This document shows positions 15,447 to 24,993 of a stretch of DNA of 64,000 bases, piece after piece. The stretch lies in the NCBI RefSeq assembly GCF_000760935.2, contig NZ_CP049744.1:4929501-4993500 (forward strand), in the 5' to 3' direction. Below the pieces are notes generated by a model. The model saw nothing but the letters and a program-made list of their open reading frames with translations. It made no database searches and had not been told where the DNA came from. Position numbers and translations under genes: made by a program. This DNA comes from Rhodococcoides fascians A25f. Lineage in GTDB: Bacteria; Actinomycetota; Actinomycetes; Mycobacteriales; Mycobacteriaceae. Within the stretch, counting starts at the first letter, position 1, and the number at the start of each line of letters is the position of its first letter.

Positions 15447-15974
15447 ATGACTGACGAGAACGTAGCGGGCGAAGCACGCAAGGGATTGCTCGACGGAATC
15501 AAGGGCAAAGCCAAAGAGGTCGTGGGCGCGGTGACCGGCAACGACTCATTGACTGCAGAGGGTCAGTTGCAGGCCGCCCAAGCGCGCGAGCGCAAGGAGG
15601 CGCACGCCACCGAGCGGGTAGCGGAGGCTCAGGCCACCGATGCCGGCGAGGAACTGGCCAACGTGCGCACAGCTGCCGAAAGCCGGCGTGAAGCTGCGGA
15701 GAAGAACGCCGCGGTGACCGAGGCCAACGCGGATCGCGTACGGGAGACCCAGGTGGCTGCGGCCGAGCAGAACAAGCGCGAGACCGTGGCGCAGGAGCGC
15801 GCAGCCGCGGAGGTGGACGCCACCGCCGAGCAGATCGAAGCCGACGAGGACAGGCGCATCGAGCAGGCCGCTGCGGACTCCGACGAAATGGTGGCCGCGC
15901 AGAAGCACCAGGAGGCACTTCGTCAAGCCGAGGCCGATCGCAAGAAGGCCGAAGAGCTCCGCAACCAAGCCTGA
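15447..15974 (+). CDS. CsbD-like protein with long coiled-coil extension
   Basis: 175 aa. Residues 8-40 match the CsbD stress-protein pattern (EARKGLLDGIKGKAKEVVGA then GNDSLTAEGQLQ). The remaining 130 residues are an uninterrupted Glu/Ala/Arg/Lys/Gln helix, a probable coiled coil (many AEAEQ-type heptads). CsbD proteins are general-stress proteins of unknown biochemistry. Similar proteins in rhodococci have been linked to cell aggregation, but that link is not tested here. It lies 30 bases before another coiled-coil gene, and the two likely share a transcript. Confidence 0.75.
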   Translation: MTDENVAGEARKGLLDGIKGKAKEVVGAVTGNDSLTAEGQLQAAQARERKEAHATERVAEAQATDAGEELANVRTAAESRREAAEKNAAVTEANADRVRETQVAAAEQNKRETVAQERAAAEVDATAEQIEADEDRRIEQAAADSDEMVAAQKHQEALRQAEADRKKAEELRNQA

Positions 15975-16004
15975 ACCACTACCGCAAACCAGGAGTTTCG
16001 TTTC

Positions 16005-16658
16005 ATGAGTGTCCTAGCCATACCGATGACCATTCTTCGCATTCAGTACAAGATCGCTCGAATCCCGTTGCAGCTCATCGAGACCAACGTGGTCGAGAAG
16101 ATGAATGCGGAATCACCCGCCCGCCTGGTGTACGAGCACACACTCGGGTCCTTGGACCGCGCCGTCGGAAACCTCTTGGGCGACAAGAGCCTCGCGGATC
16201 GCGGCGAGACGTTGGTCGACAGCACCGAGAACCGAGCAGAGGCAGCTCGGTTGGACGCCGAGGCCCGCGCCAAGAAGGCCGCTGCGGACGACGAGCTGAA
16301 GGTGGCTCGCGAGACTGCAGAGAAAGATCGCCGAGCCGCCGACGCCGCTGCCCAGGAAGCAGCACGTGACGCTCGCCAGGAAGCAGAGCAGCGCAAGCGC
16401 GAGGCTGCTCAGGAAGCCGAGCGTGAAGCCGCCGCCAAGAAGAAGAAGGCCGACGAGCAGGCTGCGGCAGCGACAAAATCAGCCGAGGATCGCAAGAAGG
16501 CTCAGCAGGCTCAGGTCGACAAGCAGGAGAAGCTGGCCGCAGCGCCGTCCGAGGCCGAATTGGCCGAGGCTGCAGAGCGTTCCAAGGAAGCTGACGCCAA
16601 GAAAGACGAAGCAGAGCGCATCGAGAAGCTGTTCATCGCCGAGAAGAACAAGGACTGA
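16005..16658 (+). CDS. Membrane-proximal coiled-coil protein, partner of the CsbD-like protein
   Basis: 217 aa, start preceded by AGGAG. Residues 1-28 (MSVLAIPMTILRIQYKIARI) are amphipathic/hydrophobic. Residues 38-75 carry a conserved-looking block (VYEHTLGSLDRAVGNLLGDK). From about residue 75 to the end it is a highly charged Ala/Glu/Lys/Arg coiled coil. The block LGDKSLADRGETLVDSTENR resembles the CsbD motif of the upstream gene, so the pair may be distant paralogs. Followed by a strong terminator. Confidence 0.7.
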   Translation: MSVLAIPMTILRIQYKIARIPLQLIETNVVEKMNAESPARLVYEHTLGSLDRAVGNLLGDKSLADRGETLVDSTENRAEAARLDAEARAKKAAADDELKVARETAEKDRRAADAAAQEAARDARQEAEQRKREAAQEAEREAAAKKKKADEQAAAATKSAEDRKKAQQAQVDKQEKLAAAPSEAELAEAAERSKEADAKKDEAERIEKLFIAEKNKD

Positions 16659-16698
16659 GCTCTCAATTCACTCGAATTGACCTCTTGGTCAACCTCTT

Positions 16699-16732
16699 CC
16701 AGCCCCGCACCGTGTTCCCGGTGCGGGGCTGG
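16699..16732. terminator. Strong bidirectional terminator hairpin
   Basis: A perfect 14-bp stem (16699-16712 with 16719-16732) around a 6-base loop. It lies between the convergent ends of the coiled-coil gene and the HNH gene. Confidence 0.8.
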
Positions 16733-16747
16733 TCTCGGTTCAGCTGG

Positions 16748-18046
16748 TTATGCGATGTGGGGGCCGGCTCGGGCGTGGGATTGCCGGGGTTGTCGGTACG
16801 GGTCGACGGTGGCCGGCGGTACGAACCACGGGTGGTTGTCTGCGCCGATGAACACTTCCCAGTCACTGTGGTGGATGAGTCGGTTGTGGAATCCGCACAG
16901 CAGGACGAGGTTGTTCATGTCGGTGGGGCCACCATCGGTCCAGTGCCAGATGTGGTGACCTTCGGTCCAGGCTGCGGGTTTCCCGCAACCGGGGAACGCG
17001 CACCCGTGATCGCGGGCGGTCAACGCGCGTTTCTGTTTCGCGGTGACGGTGCGGGCGGTGCGGGCCAGATTGATCGGGGAACCGTTCTCGTCCATGACGA
17101 TCGCGGTGAGAAGACAATCGCAGGCCAGCTGCCGGGACGTCTCACGAGAGAGTGGTCCCATCCACGGCAGCCACCCGACGGTGGTGCCGTCACCGAACAA
17201 GTCCCTGTACGCGCGACGATCCGCGGTGGGGCCAGTAGCGCCGTCACGACCACTGCCACTGCCACTGCCACCCGCTGCAGCGCCGCGGAGGTCAGTGAGG
17301 TCACGCAGGCTGATGTGCAGGTTGACGTGCGGCTTCTCCCCGCCTTCGGTGGGCCGATTACTGGAGGCGAGGTAGCGGTCGAGGATGTGCCCGAATGCTT
17401 CGGCTCGACGCCTGGCGGGGCTGCGTTCGTCCTGGGTGCCGTCGGCGGCGGGTCGGGGTTCGGTCAACGGCGAGAGTGCGGCGAGGAGTTTTTCTCCGGT
17501 GATGGCGTCGAAGTCACCTTTGAGCGCCAGCCGCCCGTTCAAGGTCTTCGAGGCAAAGAGTTCGTTGCGGTCGGCGTCTTCGGGTGGCGGCTTCTTGCCA
17601 CCGTAGGTGTCCTCGAGTTTGGTGATCGCTTCGCGGATGCGGTCGGTGCGTGCGCCGGGTCCGGTCGCAGCTTTGATCATGGCAGCGCGGGCGATGTCGC
17701 GACCCTCCTGTGGGAGGTTCTTGGGTGGGGTTTCGGCAAAGGTGAGGATCAACGCGGCATGGTCGACGGACATCACGCCGGTGTTGACGGCGTCGGCGAT
17801 ATCGGGGAAGTTCTTCAGTCCGCGGGCGAGGGCAACGATCTTGGTGGCTTTGCTGGGGGTGAGCAGGGTGGTGGAAGTCAACCACCCTGCGGGTCCGGGG
17901 AATCCGAGTTTCTCGCGGGCCACGCGAGTGTCGATTTCGGCGACGAGGGCGATGCGTCGGGCTTCCATCAACTGGATTTGGTGGGAGACATCAGCAGCGT
18001 CGGCGAGGAGTTCTGCCTCGCTCAGTTGCCAGATCTCCGTTGTCAT
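16748..18046 (-). CDS. DUF222 / HNH endonuclease family protein (13E12-type)
   Basis: 432 aa from the ATG at 18046. Residues 1-300 are the DUF222 region (YLASSNRPTEGGEKPHVNLH among others). The C-terminus carries the HNH site: CAFPGCGKPAAWTEGHHIWH, then NNLVLLCGFHNRLIHHSDW, with both Cys pairs, the HH dyad, Asn and His in place. This family is expanded in mycobacteria and rhodococci, often as multicopy 13E12 repeat genes. The biological target is unknown. A Gly/Ser linker (AAAGGSGSGSGRDG) separates the halves. The frame upstream to 18091 is not needed. Confidence 0.88.
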   Translation of the reverse strand: MTTEIWQLSEAELLADAADVSHQIQLMEARRIALVAEIDTRVAREKLGFPGPAGWLTSTTLLTPSKATKIVALARGLKNFPDIADAVNTGVMSVDHAALILTFAETPPKNLPQEGRDIARAAMIKAATGPGARTDRIREAITKLEDTYGGKKPPPEDADRNELFASKTLNGRLALKGDFDAITGEKLLAALSPLTEPRPAADGTQDERSPARRRAEAFGHILDRYLASSNRPTEGGEKPHVNLHISLRDLTDLRGAAAGGSGSGSGRDGATGPTADRRAYRDLFGDGTTVGWLPWMGPLSRETSRQLACDCLLTAIVMDENGSPINLARTARTVTAKQKRALTARDHGCAFPGCGKPAAWTEGHHIWHWTDGGPTDMNNLVLLCGFHNRLIHHSDWEVFIGADNHPWFVPPATVDPYRQPRQSHARAGPHIA

Positions 18047-18149
18047 GGACCAAGTGTATCGAACATGTGTTCGACTCGCAATGATAGTCAAATTGAAAAC
18101 TATTGCCGTGCTTCATGATTCGAGATAAGCAACTTGTCGGTGAGCTGTG

Positions 18150-19106
18150 CTAGGCGAGTCGACCGCCGACCCTGAACGTCGCCCGGTATGCACTGGGCGA
18201 AACACCTAGCTCCGCGGCAAGCTGGTTTCTCAACGATGTGGCGGTGCCGAATCCAGTGTCGTGCGCGATGCGTTCGATGGTCAGGTCTGTGTTCTCGAGT
18301 AACTCTCGCGCTCGCTGCACCCGCTGCGCCCCGATCCAACGGGCCGGGGAGACACCGACTTCGGCCATGAATCGGCGGGAGAACGTCCGAACACTCATCG
18401 ACTGCCGTCGCGCCAGGTCCTCCACCGACAGTGGCGCACCCAAATTACTCAGCGACCACTCCTGCGCGTCCGCCGTCGATGTGCCGTGCGTCCGCGGTAC
18501 CGGGGTGTCGATGTACTGCGATTGACCGCCGCTGCGATGGGGTGGCACGACGGTTCCTCGGGCCACCCGATTGGCCAATGCCGCACCGAAATCCTGACGA
18601 ATCATGTGCAGACACAGATCGATTCCCGATGCCTCCCCTGCGGCCGTCAGTATGTTGCCGTCCTCGGTATAGAGCACGTTCGGATCGAGCAGGACCGTCG
18701 GATACAGCTCGGCGAATCGGGAGGCCGACTTCCAGTGCGTGGTAGCCCGTTTGCCGTTGAGCAGCCCGGCCGCGGCGAGAACGAACGCGCCTGTGCAAAT
18801 GGACGCCAATCTCTGATTCGTCACCACACGGAACAGGGGCGAGACTGCTGCGACGTCGGTCTCATAGTCGGCGTCGGAGGCCGGAACGATCACGGTATCG
18901 GCCTCGGCCACGGCGTCGAGCCCGCGTTCGACGAGTATCCGGACATCGGAGTCGGTCCTGATCAGACCTGGCACGTCAGTGCAGGTGACCACCTCGTACA
19001 ACGGCTCGCCGGAATCTGATTGCGCCTGCCCGAACAGGCGGTGCACGATGCCCAACTCCATGGCGAGTAGGCCGTCGCGCACGTAGACAGCAATACGATG
19101 CGTCAT
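18150..19106 (-). CDS. GlxA-type AraC-family regulator
   Basis: 318 aa. Residues 1-170 form a DJ-1/PfpI-like domain (VIVPASDADYETD, LASICTGAFVLAAAGLLNGK). The C-terminal 100 residues hold two AraC helix-turn-helix motifs (LARRQSMSVRTFSRRFMAEV and IERIAHDTGFGTATSLRNQL). The PfpI cysteine position is ICTGA. The frame continues upstream to 19571 but the ATG at 19106 gives the family N-terminus (MTHRIAVYVRDG). The regulator diverges from a small membrane gene and the reductase at 19502, which it may control. Confidence 0.9.
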   Translation of the reverse strand: MTHRIAVYVRDGLLAMELGIVHRLFGQAQSDSGEPLYEVVTCTDVPGLIRTDSDVRILVERGLDAVAEADTVIVPASDADYETDVAAVSPLFRVVTNQRLASICTGAFVLAAAGLLNGKRATTHWKSASRFAELYPTVLLDPNVLYTEDGNILTAAGEASGIDLCLHMIRQDFGAALANRVARGTVVPPHRSGGQSQYIDTPVPRTHGTSTADAQEWSLSNLGAPLSVEDLARRQSMSVRTFSRRFMAEVGVSPARWIGAQRVQRARELLENTDLTIERIAHDTGFGTATSLRNQLAAELGVSPSAYRATFRVGGRLA

Positions 19107-19232
19107 GGCCGAATCCTGCCACGTGGCATTTCCTCTGGCGCTCCGACCAACCTCCCGGTTTACTGTTGACTCGGCGACGTGGACGACCGCGTCGTCCGAT
19201 GCAGGCACTACGAACAGGAGCTGGCTCGAAAG

Positions 19233-19412
19233 ATGAGGGAACAGCGCACGCTTTCGCCGATATTCGCGGCTCTGGTGATCGTCGGGGTTCTTGCCGTCCC
19301 ACGGCTGGATCTGCCCTGGGCGGGAATTGCGGGTTGGGGACTGGCATTCGTCGCGGCAGCGGCCTGGCTCATCACAACACTGCGGCCGCGGCGCGCGAGC
19401 CGACACGGGTAG
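19233..19412 (+). CDS. Small two-helix membrane protein
   Basis: 59 aa from ATG 19233; a GTG at 19179 would add 18 polar residues. Residues 8-25 (SPIFAALVIVGVLAVPRLDL) and 28-48 (WAGIAGWGLAFVAAAAWLIT) are membrane helices, followed by a positively charged tail (LRPRRASRHG), so the C-terminus is probably cytoplasmic. Function unknown. It lies between the divergent GlxA-type regulator and the reductase gene. Confidence 0.5.
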   Translation: MREQRTLSPIFAALVIVGVLAVPRLDLPWAGIAGWGLAFVAAAAWLITTLRPRRASRHG

Positions 19413-19501
19413 CCGCGCCACACAGATTGTGGCCGAAATCTTGCACAAGTTGTCATTTATGCCACTGTTGTCCGCAGGCCTACTGACCCAGGATCGAGTG
19501 C

Positions 19502-20269
19502 ATGAACATCCTGTGGGTCTACGCCCATCCAGAAGCCCGCTCACTGAACGGCTCTCTGCGAGACGCAGCACTGAAGCGACTCCGCGCCGACGGCCATACC
19601 GTCGAGCAGTCGGATCTGTATGCGATGCAGTGGAATCCGGTGGTCACCGCTGAGGACTACGCCCACGATCCGACCGAGCGATTCCAGGTGGCGACCGCAT
19701 CCAGCACAGCCCTCGCAGCCGGCACCCTCGCCCCGGAGATCGTCGCCGAGCAACAGAAGCTGCTGCGCGCCGACGCCGTTGTACTGCAGTTTCCGCTGTG
19801 GTGGTTCTCGATGCCCGCGATCATAAAGGGCTGGGTGGATCGCGTGTTCGTCGAGGGATTCGGATACGGCATCAGGACATCCGACGGCAGCACCCGGCGC
19901 TACGGCGACGGAATGCTCGCCGGAAAGCGTGCGATGGTCGTGGTCAGCATGGGCGGCAGCGAACACACCGTCTCCCCACGCGGCATCAACGGCGACCTGG
20001 ACGAGATGCTGTACCCGATTCAGCACGGCATCCTGTTCTATACCGGCATGTCCGTCTTGCCTCCGATGCTCGTGGCGAGCGCCGACCGGATGGCCGAGTC
20101 CGATTACGCCGCAGCGGAATCGGAACTCCTCCAGCGAGTGAAGAGTCTGCACACCGAGGAGCCCATCCCCTACCGCACCCAGAACGGCGGCGACTACGAC
20201 CGGCGATTCGTGCTGCGCGCCGAAGTCCAGGCCGGGGTCACCGGCATCCGAGTACACACCATCAGTTGA
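19502..20269 (+). CDS. NAD(P)H:quinone reductase, flavodoxin-like fold
   Basis: 255 aa. The fold is read from MNILWVYAHPEARSLNGSLR (first strand and phosphate loop), VVLQFPLWWFSMPAIIKGWV (flavin-binding, NQO1/KefF-type) and the MVVVSMGGSEH strand. Members reduce quinones or nitro compounds by two electrons using FMN or FAD. The neighbouring GlxA-type activator may induce it in response to an electrophile; that is an inference from position. Its stop lies directly beside the converging FBP-domain gene. Confidence 0.87.
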   Translation: MNILWVYAHPEARSLNGSLRDAALKRLRADGHTVEQSDLYAMQWNPVVTAEDYAHDPTERFQVATASSTALAAGTLAPEIVAEQQKLLRADAVVLQFPLWWFSMPAIIKGWVDRVFVEGFGYGIRTSDGSTRRYGDGMLAGKRAMVVVSMGGSEHTVSPRGINGDLDEMLYPIQHGILFYTGMSVLPPMLVASADRMAESDYAAAESELLQRVKSLHTEEPIPYRTQNGGDYDRRFVLRAEVQAGVTGIRVHTIS

Positions 20270-20758
20270 TCAACCGAGAATGCGAGCGAGAAACGCACCG
20301 ATGTTGTCTTCGACTGCAGCGGTGCGGGTCCCGACATCGAAGTCTTCCTTGAACTGCCGACCCAACGCCGGGGTCTTCTTCTTTCGCGCATAGAGCGAGC
20401 ACGCGAGGTCCGAGCAGATGTAGGTACCCACAGTATTGCCACGCCTGCCGGATTCTCCGGCCTTCGCAGCAGCCATCAGCGAGACCCCGCCGTTGGCATG
20501 TGTGGTGAGGCAGATGCTGCACATCTGCGCCGTGCGCGGCCCTCCGGGCTTGTAGCGCAACGCGATTCCGCGCGGAGCGTCCCCGGAAGGCACGACGATG
20601 TAGCTTCTTCCGGCGAGCTTGGGATCCACCCAACCGAAGAAGTCGAGATCGTCCCACGGTACTGCGTCGAAAGCCTCGGGAAGGGTGACCCGCTTGGCGT
20701 CGCCCTTGGACGAATTGACGAACGACGACCTGATGTCGCGTTCGGAGATGGGTTCCAT
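20270..20758 (-). CDS. FBP-domain protein (treble-clef zinc-finger type)
   Basis: 162 aa; start at ATG 20758 preceded by GGAGG. It contains the C-terminal FBP pattern CSICLTTHANGG ... TYICSDLACSLYARKKKTPA, where two Cys pairs can bind zinc. In Listeria-type FBP/FusB proteins this module contacts EF-G on the ribosome; this shorter actinobacterial form is much less studied. It is one base downstream of the tetR gene and surely co-transcribed. Confidence 0.8.
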   Translation of the reverse strand: MEPISERDIRSSFVNSSKGDAKRVTLPEAFDAVPWDDLDFFGWVDPKLAGRSYIVVPSGDAPRGIALRYKPGGPRTAQMCSICLTTHANGGVSLMAAAKAGESGRRGNTVGTYICSDLACSLYARKKKTPALGRQFKEDFDVGTRTAAVEDNIGAFLARILG

Positions 20759-20759
20759 G

Positions 20760-21326
20760 TCACTGCCTCCAGTGCTGTAAGAGTGTGTCGATTCCGTCGA
20801 GGATGCGTGCCCAGGACTGCTGCGAGTCGGGTGCACTGTGAGCGAACGAGCCCGACGCGTCCAGGCTGGCATAGCCGTGAAAGACACTGCCGAGCAATCG
20901 AACTGCGTGGACCTGATCCTCTTCGCCCAGGTCGTACCCCCGGAGGATCGCCTTCATCATCGCCGAATGACGCACTCCCGCACTCGCAAGAGCGGTCTCG
21001 TGATCGAGCGGAAACTGCGTCGCCGCATAGCGACCGGGATGCTCACGCGAATAGTCGAGATATGCGTTCGCGACGGCAACCAACGCGTCCTTGCCTGCCC
21101 GGCCCGCGAGAGCCTCCGACACCCGGTCGGCGAGTTCCTCCAACGCCAGCAGCGCGATGCCGACGTTCAACTCGTGTGAGTTCTTCAGGTGCGAATACAG
21201 GCTCGCCACCTTGACGTCGAAGCGTCGCGCCAACTCGCTGGCAGTGACGCGATCGAAGCCGACCTCGTCGGCCAGATCCGCTCCTGCTGCCACGATGCGC
21301 TGCGCGGTCAATCCTGCGCGTGCCAT
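20760..21326 (-). CDS. TetR-family regulator
   Basis: 188 aa. The HTH is GLTAQRIVAAGADLADEVGF then TASELARRFDVKVASLYSHL. The C-terminal domain resembles the TetR WHG type (FHGYASLDASGSFAH). The ATG at 21326 has GAGGAGG 8 bases upstream; the GTG at 21335 overlaps that site and is rejected. The ligand is unknown. It probably represses its own operon with the FBP gene; the AT-richer 21350-21395 interval would hold the operator. Confidence 0.88.
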   Translation of the reverse strand: MARAGLTAQRIVAAGADLADEVGFDRVTASELARRFDVKVASLYSHLKNSHELNVGIALLALEELADRVSEALAGRAGKDALVAVANAYLDYSREHPGRYAATQFPLDHETALASAGVRHSAMMKAILRGYDLGEEDQVHAVRLLGSVFHGYASLDASGSFAHSAPDSQQSWARILDGIDTLLQHWRQ

Positions 21327-21395
21327 GCCGGCCACCTCCTCTGTTCGAGAAGACCGTAGCCGAAACTAATACCTATAGGCAAATAGCTAAACCAA

Positions 21396-23144
21396 TCAGC
21401 GACCCTGCCACGCCTCCCACAACTGTGCGTACCGTCCACCGGCCGCGACCAGCTCGTCGTGCGGACCCTGCTCCAGGATTTTTCCGTGTTCGAGCACCAC
21501 TACGCGGTCGGCCGCAGCGGCCTGAGTCAGGCGATGCGCGACGATCAACGTACTGCGACCCTTCGTCGCGGCTTCGGCGGCAGCTTCGAGTTCTCGCGCA
21601 CCGGAACTGCCCGCTTCCGCGGTGGCCTCGTCCAACACCGCGACGGCCGGGTCGGCGAGAACCAGTCGCGCCAAGGCCAATTGCTGCGATTGTGCCGCGG
21701 TCAACTGGTGCCCGCCCTCACCGACGGCGGTATCGAGTCCGTCTTCGAGCGCCTCGACCCACCCCCACGCGCCGACGGTCCGCAACGCGGCTTCGACGTC
21801 GGCGCGTTCGGCGTCCGGCGCAGCCAACCGCACGTCGTCGATCAACCGGCCGGCGAAGACATGCACTTCCTGACTGACGATTGCGATGTGTCGGCGCAAG
21901 CCCTCACTGCCCAGCGCGTCCAGCGTTGCGCCGCCGACGCGAACCGACCCGGACGTCGACGCGATCGAACCGGCCGCGATGGCCGCGATCGTCGATTTGC
22001 CGGCACCGGTGGACCCCACGAGCGCCACCGTCTCACCCGCAGCGACGCGCAGGTTCACTCCATGCAACACATCGTGACCCTCCTCGTACGCGTGCCGTAG
22101 ATCGGTGACGTCCAGGGTGGCGTCGGCGGGCACGGAACCGTTGCCCACGGGTCGTTCGTCGGGAATGTCGACGACGCCGACCAGGCGGGCCAACGACGCA
22201 CCGGCAGACTGGATATCGTCGAACGTGAACAGCAACGTACCGATCGGATTGAACAGGCGGTGGAACAGCAAGGCCGCGGCCGTCGTCTCACCGACGGTGA
22301 CGTAATCGCCTCGTACGAGCAAGAACCCGGCCAGCAGGATCACCGACAGCCCTACGCATTCGGCACGGTTGCTGCGCGAGCCGAAGCGGGTGAAGAGTCG
22401 AAAGACCTCGAGGCCGATGTCTCGGGCCTTGGCCGACGACCGGTCGATGTCGCTCAGATGGGCCGACTCGAGTCCGTACGCGCGCACCGTCTTTGCGCCC
22501 TGCATGCTGCTGACGAACGACTGCGCACGCTCGCCCATCGCGACGCGTTCGGCCGCATACAGCGGAGCCGACCGCGGCAGATACCACCGCAGCGCCAGCA
22601 CGTACATCGGCAGTGCCACCAGTCCGGCGAGGCCGAGACGCCAGTCGATTCCCAGCATTGTGATCATGCTCAGGCACACGAGCAGGAATGCTCCGACGAG
22701 CTGCGGGATCACTTCACCGATCGACTTCGCCATCACTGCGACGTCGTCGCCAACCCGAGAGAGCAAGTCGCCCTTGCCTACTCGTTCCAACGTCGCCACC
22801 GGCAGATGCAGAGCGCGACGGACGACGGCTTCGCGCAGCGAGGCCAGGATTCCCTCGCCGAGTGTGCTGATCAGATAGCCGCTGAATCCGGTGACGATTC
22901 CGCCGATCACCGCAGCTACCGAGATCACCACGACGACGCCGATGATCGTCGAGGTGTCGGCTCCGTCCCGGACACGGTCGACCAGCACACCGAGCACGTA
23001 CACCGGCACCAGCGACATCCCTGCGGCAATCGCGCCGAGGAGCAGCGTCACCGCCGTTCGCGCCTTGCGCAGTCGCAGCTGTTCCAGCAGCCACTTCCCG
23101 GACCGTGCCCCGGTCGCGATCGGAAGTAGTTCGGGGGTCGTCAT
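21396..23144 (-). CDS. ABC exporter half-transporter with active ATP site, degenerate signature
   Basis: 582 aa: six membrane helices (residues about 30-310), then the nucleotide-binding domain. Walker A (GSTGAGKST), Walker B with catalytic Glu (AVAVLDEATAE) and the H-loop His (IVAHRLTQ) are intact. The ABC signature is LTAAQSQQ instead of LSGGQ. Start chosen where ATG overlaps the stop of the upstream subunit by 4 bases. Together with the 23141 gene it would form one heterodimeric exporter: its Walker motifs pair with the LSGGQ of the partner to give one working ATP site. Substrate unknown; drug or lipid export is possible. Confidence 0.9.
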   Translation of the reverse strand: MTTPELLPIATGARSGKWLLEQLRLRKARTAVTLLLGAIAAGMSLVPVYVLGVLVDRVRDGADTSTIIGVVVVISVAAVIGGIVTGFSGYLISTLGEGILASLREAVVRRALHLPVATLERVGKGDLLSRVGDDVAVMAKSIGEVIPQLVGAFLLVCLSMITMLGIDWRLGLAGLVALPMYVLALRWYLPRSAPLYAAERVAMGERAQSFVSSMQGAKTVRAYGLESAHLSDIDRSSAKARDIGLEVFRLFTRFGSRSNRAECVGLSVILLAGFLLVRGDYVTVGETTAAALLFHRLFNPIGTLLFTFDDIQSAGASLARLVGVVDIPDERPVGNGSVPADATLDVTDLRHAYEEGHDVLHGVNLRVAAGETVALVGSTGAGKSTIAAIAAGSIASTSGSVRVGGATLDALGSEGLRRHIAIVSQEVHVFAGRLIDDVRLAAPDAERADVEAALRTVGAWGWVEALEDGLDTAVGEGGHQLTAAQSQQLALARLVLADPAVAVLDEATAEAGSSGARELEAAAEAATKGRSTLIVAHRLTQAAAADRVVVLEHGKILEQGPHDELVAAGGRYAQLWEAWQGR

Positions 23145-24889
23145 CGCAGCACCGTGTCCTTGTACTGCGCGTCCGAGGACGCGAGATCGTGGTGCGTTCC
23201 CTCGGCGACGACGCATCCGCCGTCGACGACCAGCACGCGATGGGTCACCGACAACAGCGCAGGGCTGGTGGTGATGAGGATCGTCGTCTGCGCCGTGCTA
23301 CCTGCGTGCCGCAGCTCGGCGACACCGCGGGCTATGGCGTGTTCGGTGACGGCGTCGACGGCCGTCGTGGGGTCGTGCAGCACCAGCACCGGGGCATCGA
23401 CCGACAGCGCCCGGGCCAAGGCGACTCGCTGGCGTTGTCCGCCGGACAGGCTCGCTCCGCGGTCGGTGACGGCGTGGTCGAGGCCGGCTTCGTGCAGTTC
23501 CACGACGTCAGTGGCCGCGGAGGCCTGCAGTACTCGGTCGAGTTCGGCCTCGGGCCGCTCGCGTCCGGCGGTGACGTTGCTGCGGACGGTGCCGGCGAAG
23601 AGGTCGGTCAGGTGCGGCTCGACGAGAACGGTCTCGCGGGCGCGTCGGAGATCGATCTGCCCCGTCGGGATGCCACCGATACGCACCGTTCCGGTGTAAT
23701 CGGACTCGGAGATCTGGCCGGACAGCAGAGCGGCGATCGCTTCGCCGTCCTGCGGCCGATAGCAGACCACGCCGAGCATCTCGCCCGGCGCAGCCCGGAA
23801 GGCGAGGCCGTCGAGCGATCGGAACCGAACGTCGTCGACGGCAAGGTCGGTGCCTATCGGATCCGCGGACTCCGACTGCGGTAGAACGTGTTCCGCGCCG
23901 AGCACGAGGGCAAGCCGATCAGCGGATCCGCGCACCATCGCCACCACACCGGGAATCTTCGACAACCCGGTGAGAGGTTCGATGACGAACTGGGACAAGC
24001 CGATGACGGTGATCAGCTCGCCGACCGATATACGGCCTTGCAACGCGAACCACCCTGCGGTTCCTGCGATTCCGACGGCCAGTAGCGCGTTGATCGCCGC
24101 CGCGAGGCCCTGATAGACGTTGTTGGCGCGGGCCAGCTTCAGCGTTGCCGCCAATGCCGTTCGGCTCGACGTCACGAATCGCTCGGTCGCGGCATTCTCG
24201 GCACCGATACCGCGCAGGGGCCGTACTCCGCTGACCAGATCGGTGGCCATCCCCGATACCCCTGCGATCTCGGCCTGCTGCGCGGTGGCCGCACGAGTGA
24301 GCAGTGGAGCGAGGCGCTGCAGCGCGATCAGGATCACGGGCGTGCCGATCACGACGGCCAGGCCGAGCGGAATATCGATGACCAGCAATGCCACCGCCGA
24401 CGCCACGACCGCCACGACGGACGCGAAGACTCGCGCGATGAGATCGAGGATCCACGACTCCTTCTCGGCGTCCGACGTCGACACCGTCAGCAGCTCCCCC
24501 GCCGACAGCTCGGTCCGCAGTCCGCGGGGATCGAGGACGCGTCCGGCAACCTCGATACGCACCAGGTACGCCTCCCGCTCGATCGCGACGACGATGATGC
24601 GAGCACCGATGCGCCACGCGTACGACAGCGTGACGAACAGGGCCGCGAGCCCGATCAGCGAGACGATCATCGCCGTGACGTCGCCGGTGTCGATGGCCCG
24701 CGAGACGATGAGACCGATGGCCACCGGGACCATCGTTTCGCACAGTTGATGTACCCCGAACAGCATCGACGAGCCGATCAAGCGAGCGCGATGGCGTCGT
24801 ACCGTGCGGCGCAGAATCGCGGAGCCGGTGGCTGGAGGAGGGCCCTCCACCACCGTTCGAGCAGGGCGGAGCGGCACAGAATCGGTCAT
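23141..24889 (-). CDS. ABC exporter half-transporter with degenerate ATP site
   Basis: 582 aa, same length as its partner. The transmembrane part (residues 35-300) is typical of type IV exporters. In the nucleotide-binding domain the Walker A loop reads [15 protein letters not shown] with no GKS/T, Walker B reads LVLHDPTT so the catalytic Glu is lost, and the H-loop is ITTSPALL without His. The signature [15 protein letters not shown] is perfect. The subunit therefore donates only the signature. ATG 24889 is used because the family N-terminus starts there. First gene of the two-gene operon. Confidence 0.9.
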   Translation of the reverse strand: MTDSVPLRPARTVVEGPPPATGSAILRRTVRRHRARLIGSSMLFGVHQLCETMVPVAIGLIVSRAIDTGDVTAMIVSLIGLAALFVTLSYAWRIGARIIVVAIEREAYLVRIEVAGRVLDPRGLRTELSAGELLTVSTSDAEKESWILDLIARVFASVVAVVASAVALLVIDIPLGLAVVIGTPVILIALQRLAPLLTRAATAQQAEIAGVSGMATDLVSGVRPLRGIGAENAATERFVTSSRTALAATLKLARANNVYQGLAAAINALLAVGIAGTAGWFALQGRISVGELITVIGLSQFVIEPLTGLSKIPGVVAMVRGSADRLALVLGAEHVLPQSESADPIGTDLAVDDVRFRSLDGLAFRAAPGEMLGVVCYRPQDGEAIAALLSGQISESDYTGTVRIGGIPTGQIDLRRARETVLVEPHLTDLFAGTVRSNVTAGRERPEAELDRVLQASAATDVVELHEAGLDHAVTDRGASLSGGQRQRVALARALSVDAPVLVLHDPTTAVDAVTEHAIARGVAELRHAGSTAQTTILITTSPALLSVTHRVLVVDGGCVVAEGTHHDLASSDAQYKDTVLR

Positions 24890-24993
24890 TTGTTGCAGCC
24901 TAAGGTATCGGGAACTGGCGATGGGGTGCCACATTTACATAGAGTCGTGGCCAGGAACACCACGTAAGTCCAGCAGAGAGTACGGAGAACACC

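Noticed and set aside
18150..19571. 473-codon version of the GlxA-type regulator
   Set aside because: The first 155 codons overlap the divergent region and have unrelated composition; the family start is at 19106.
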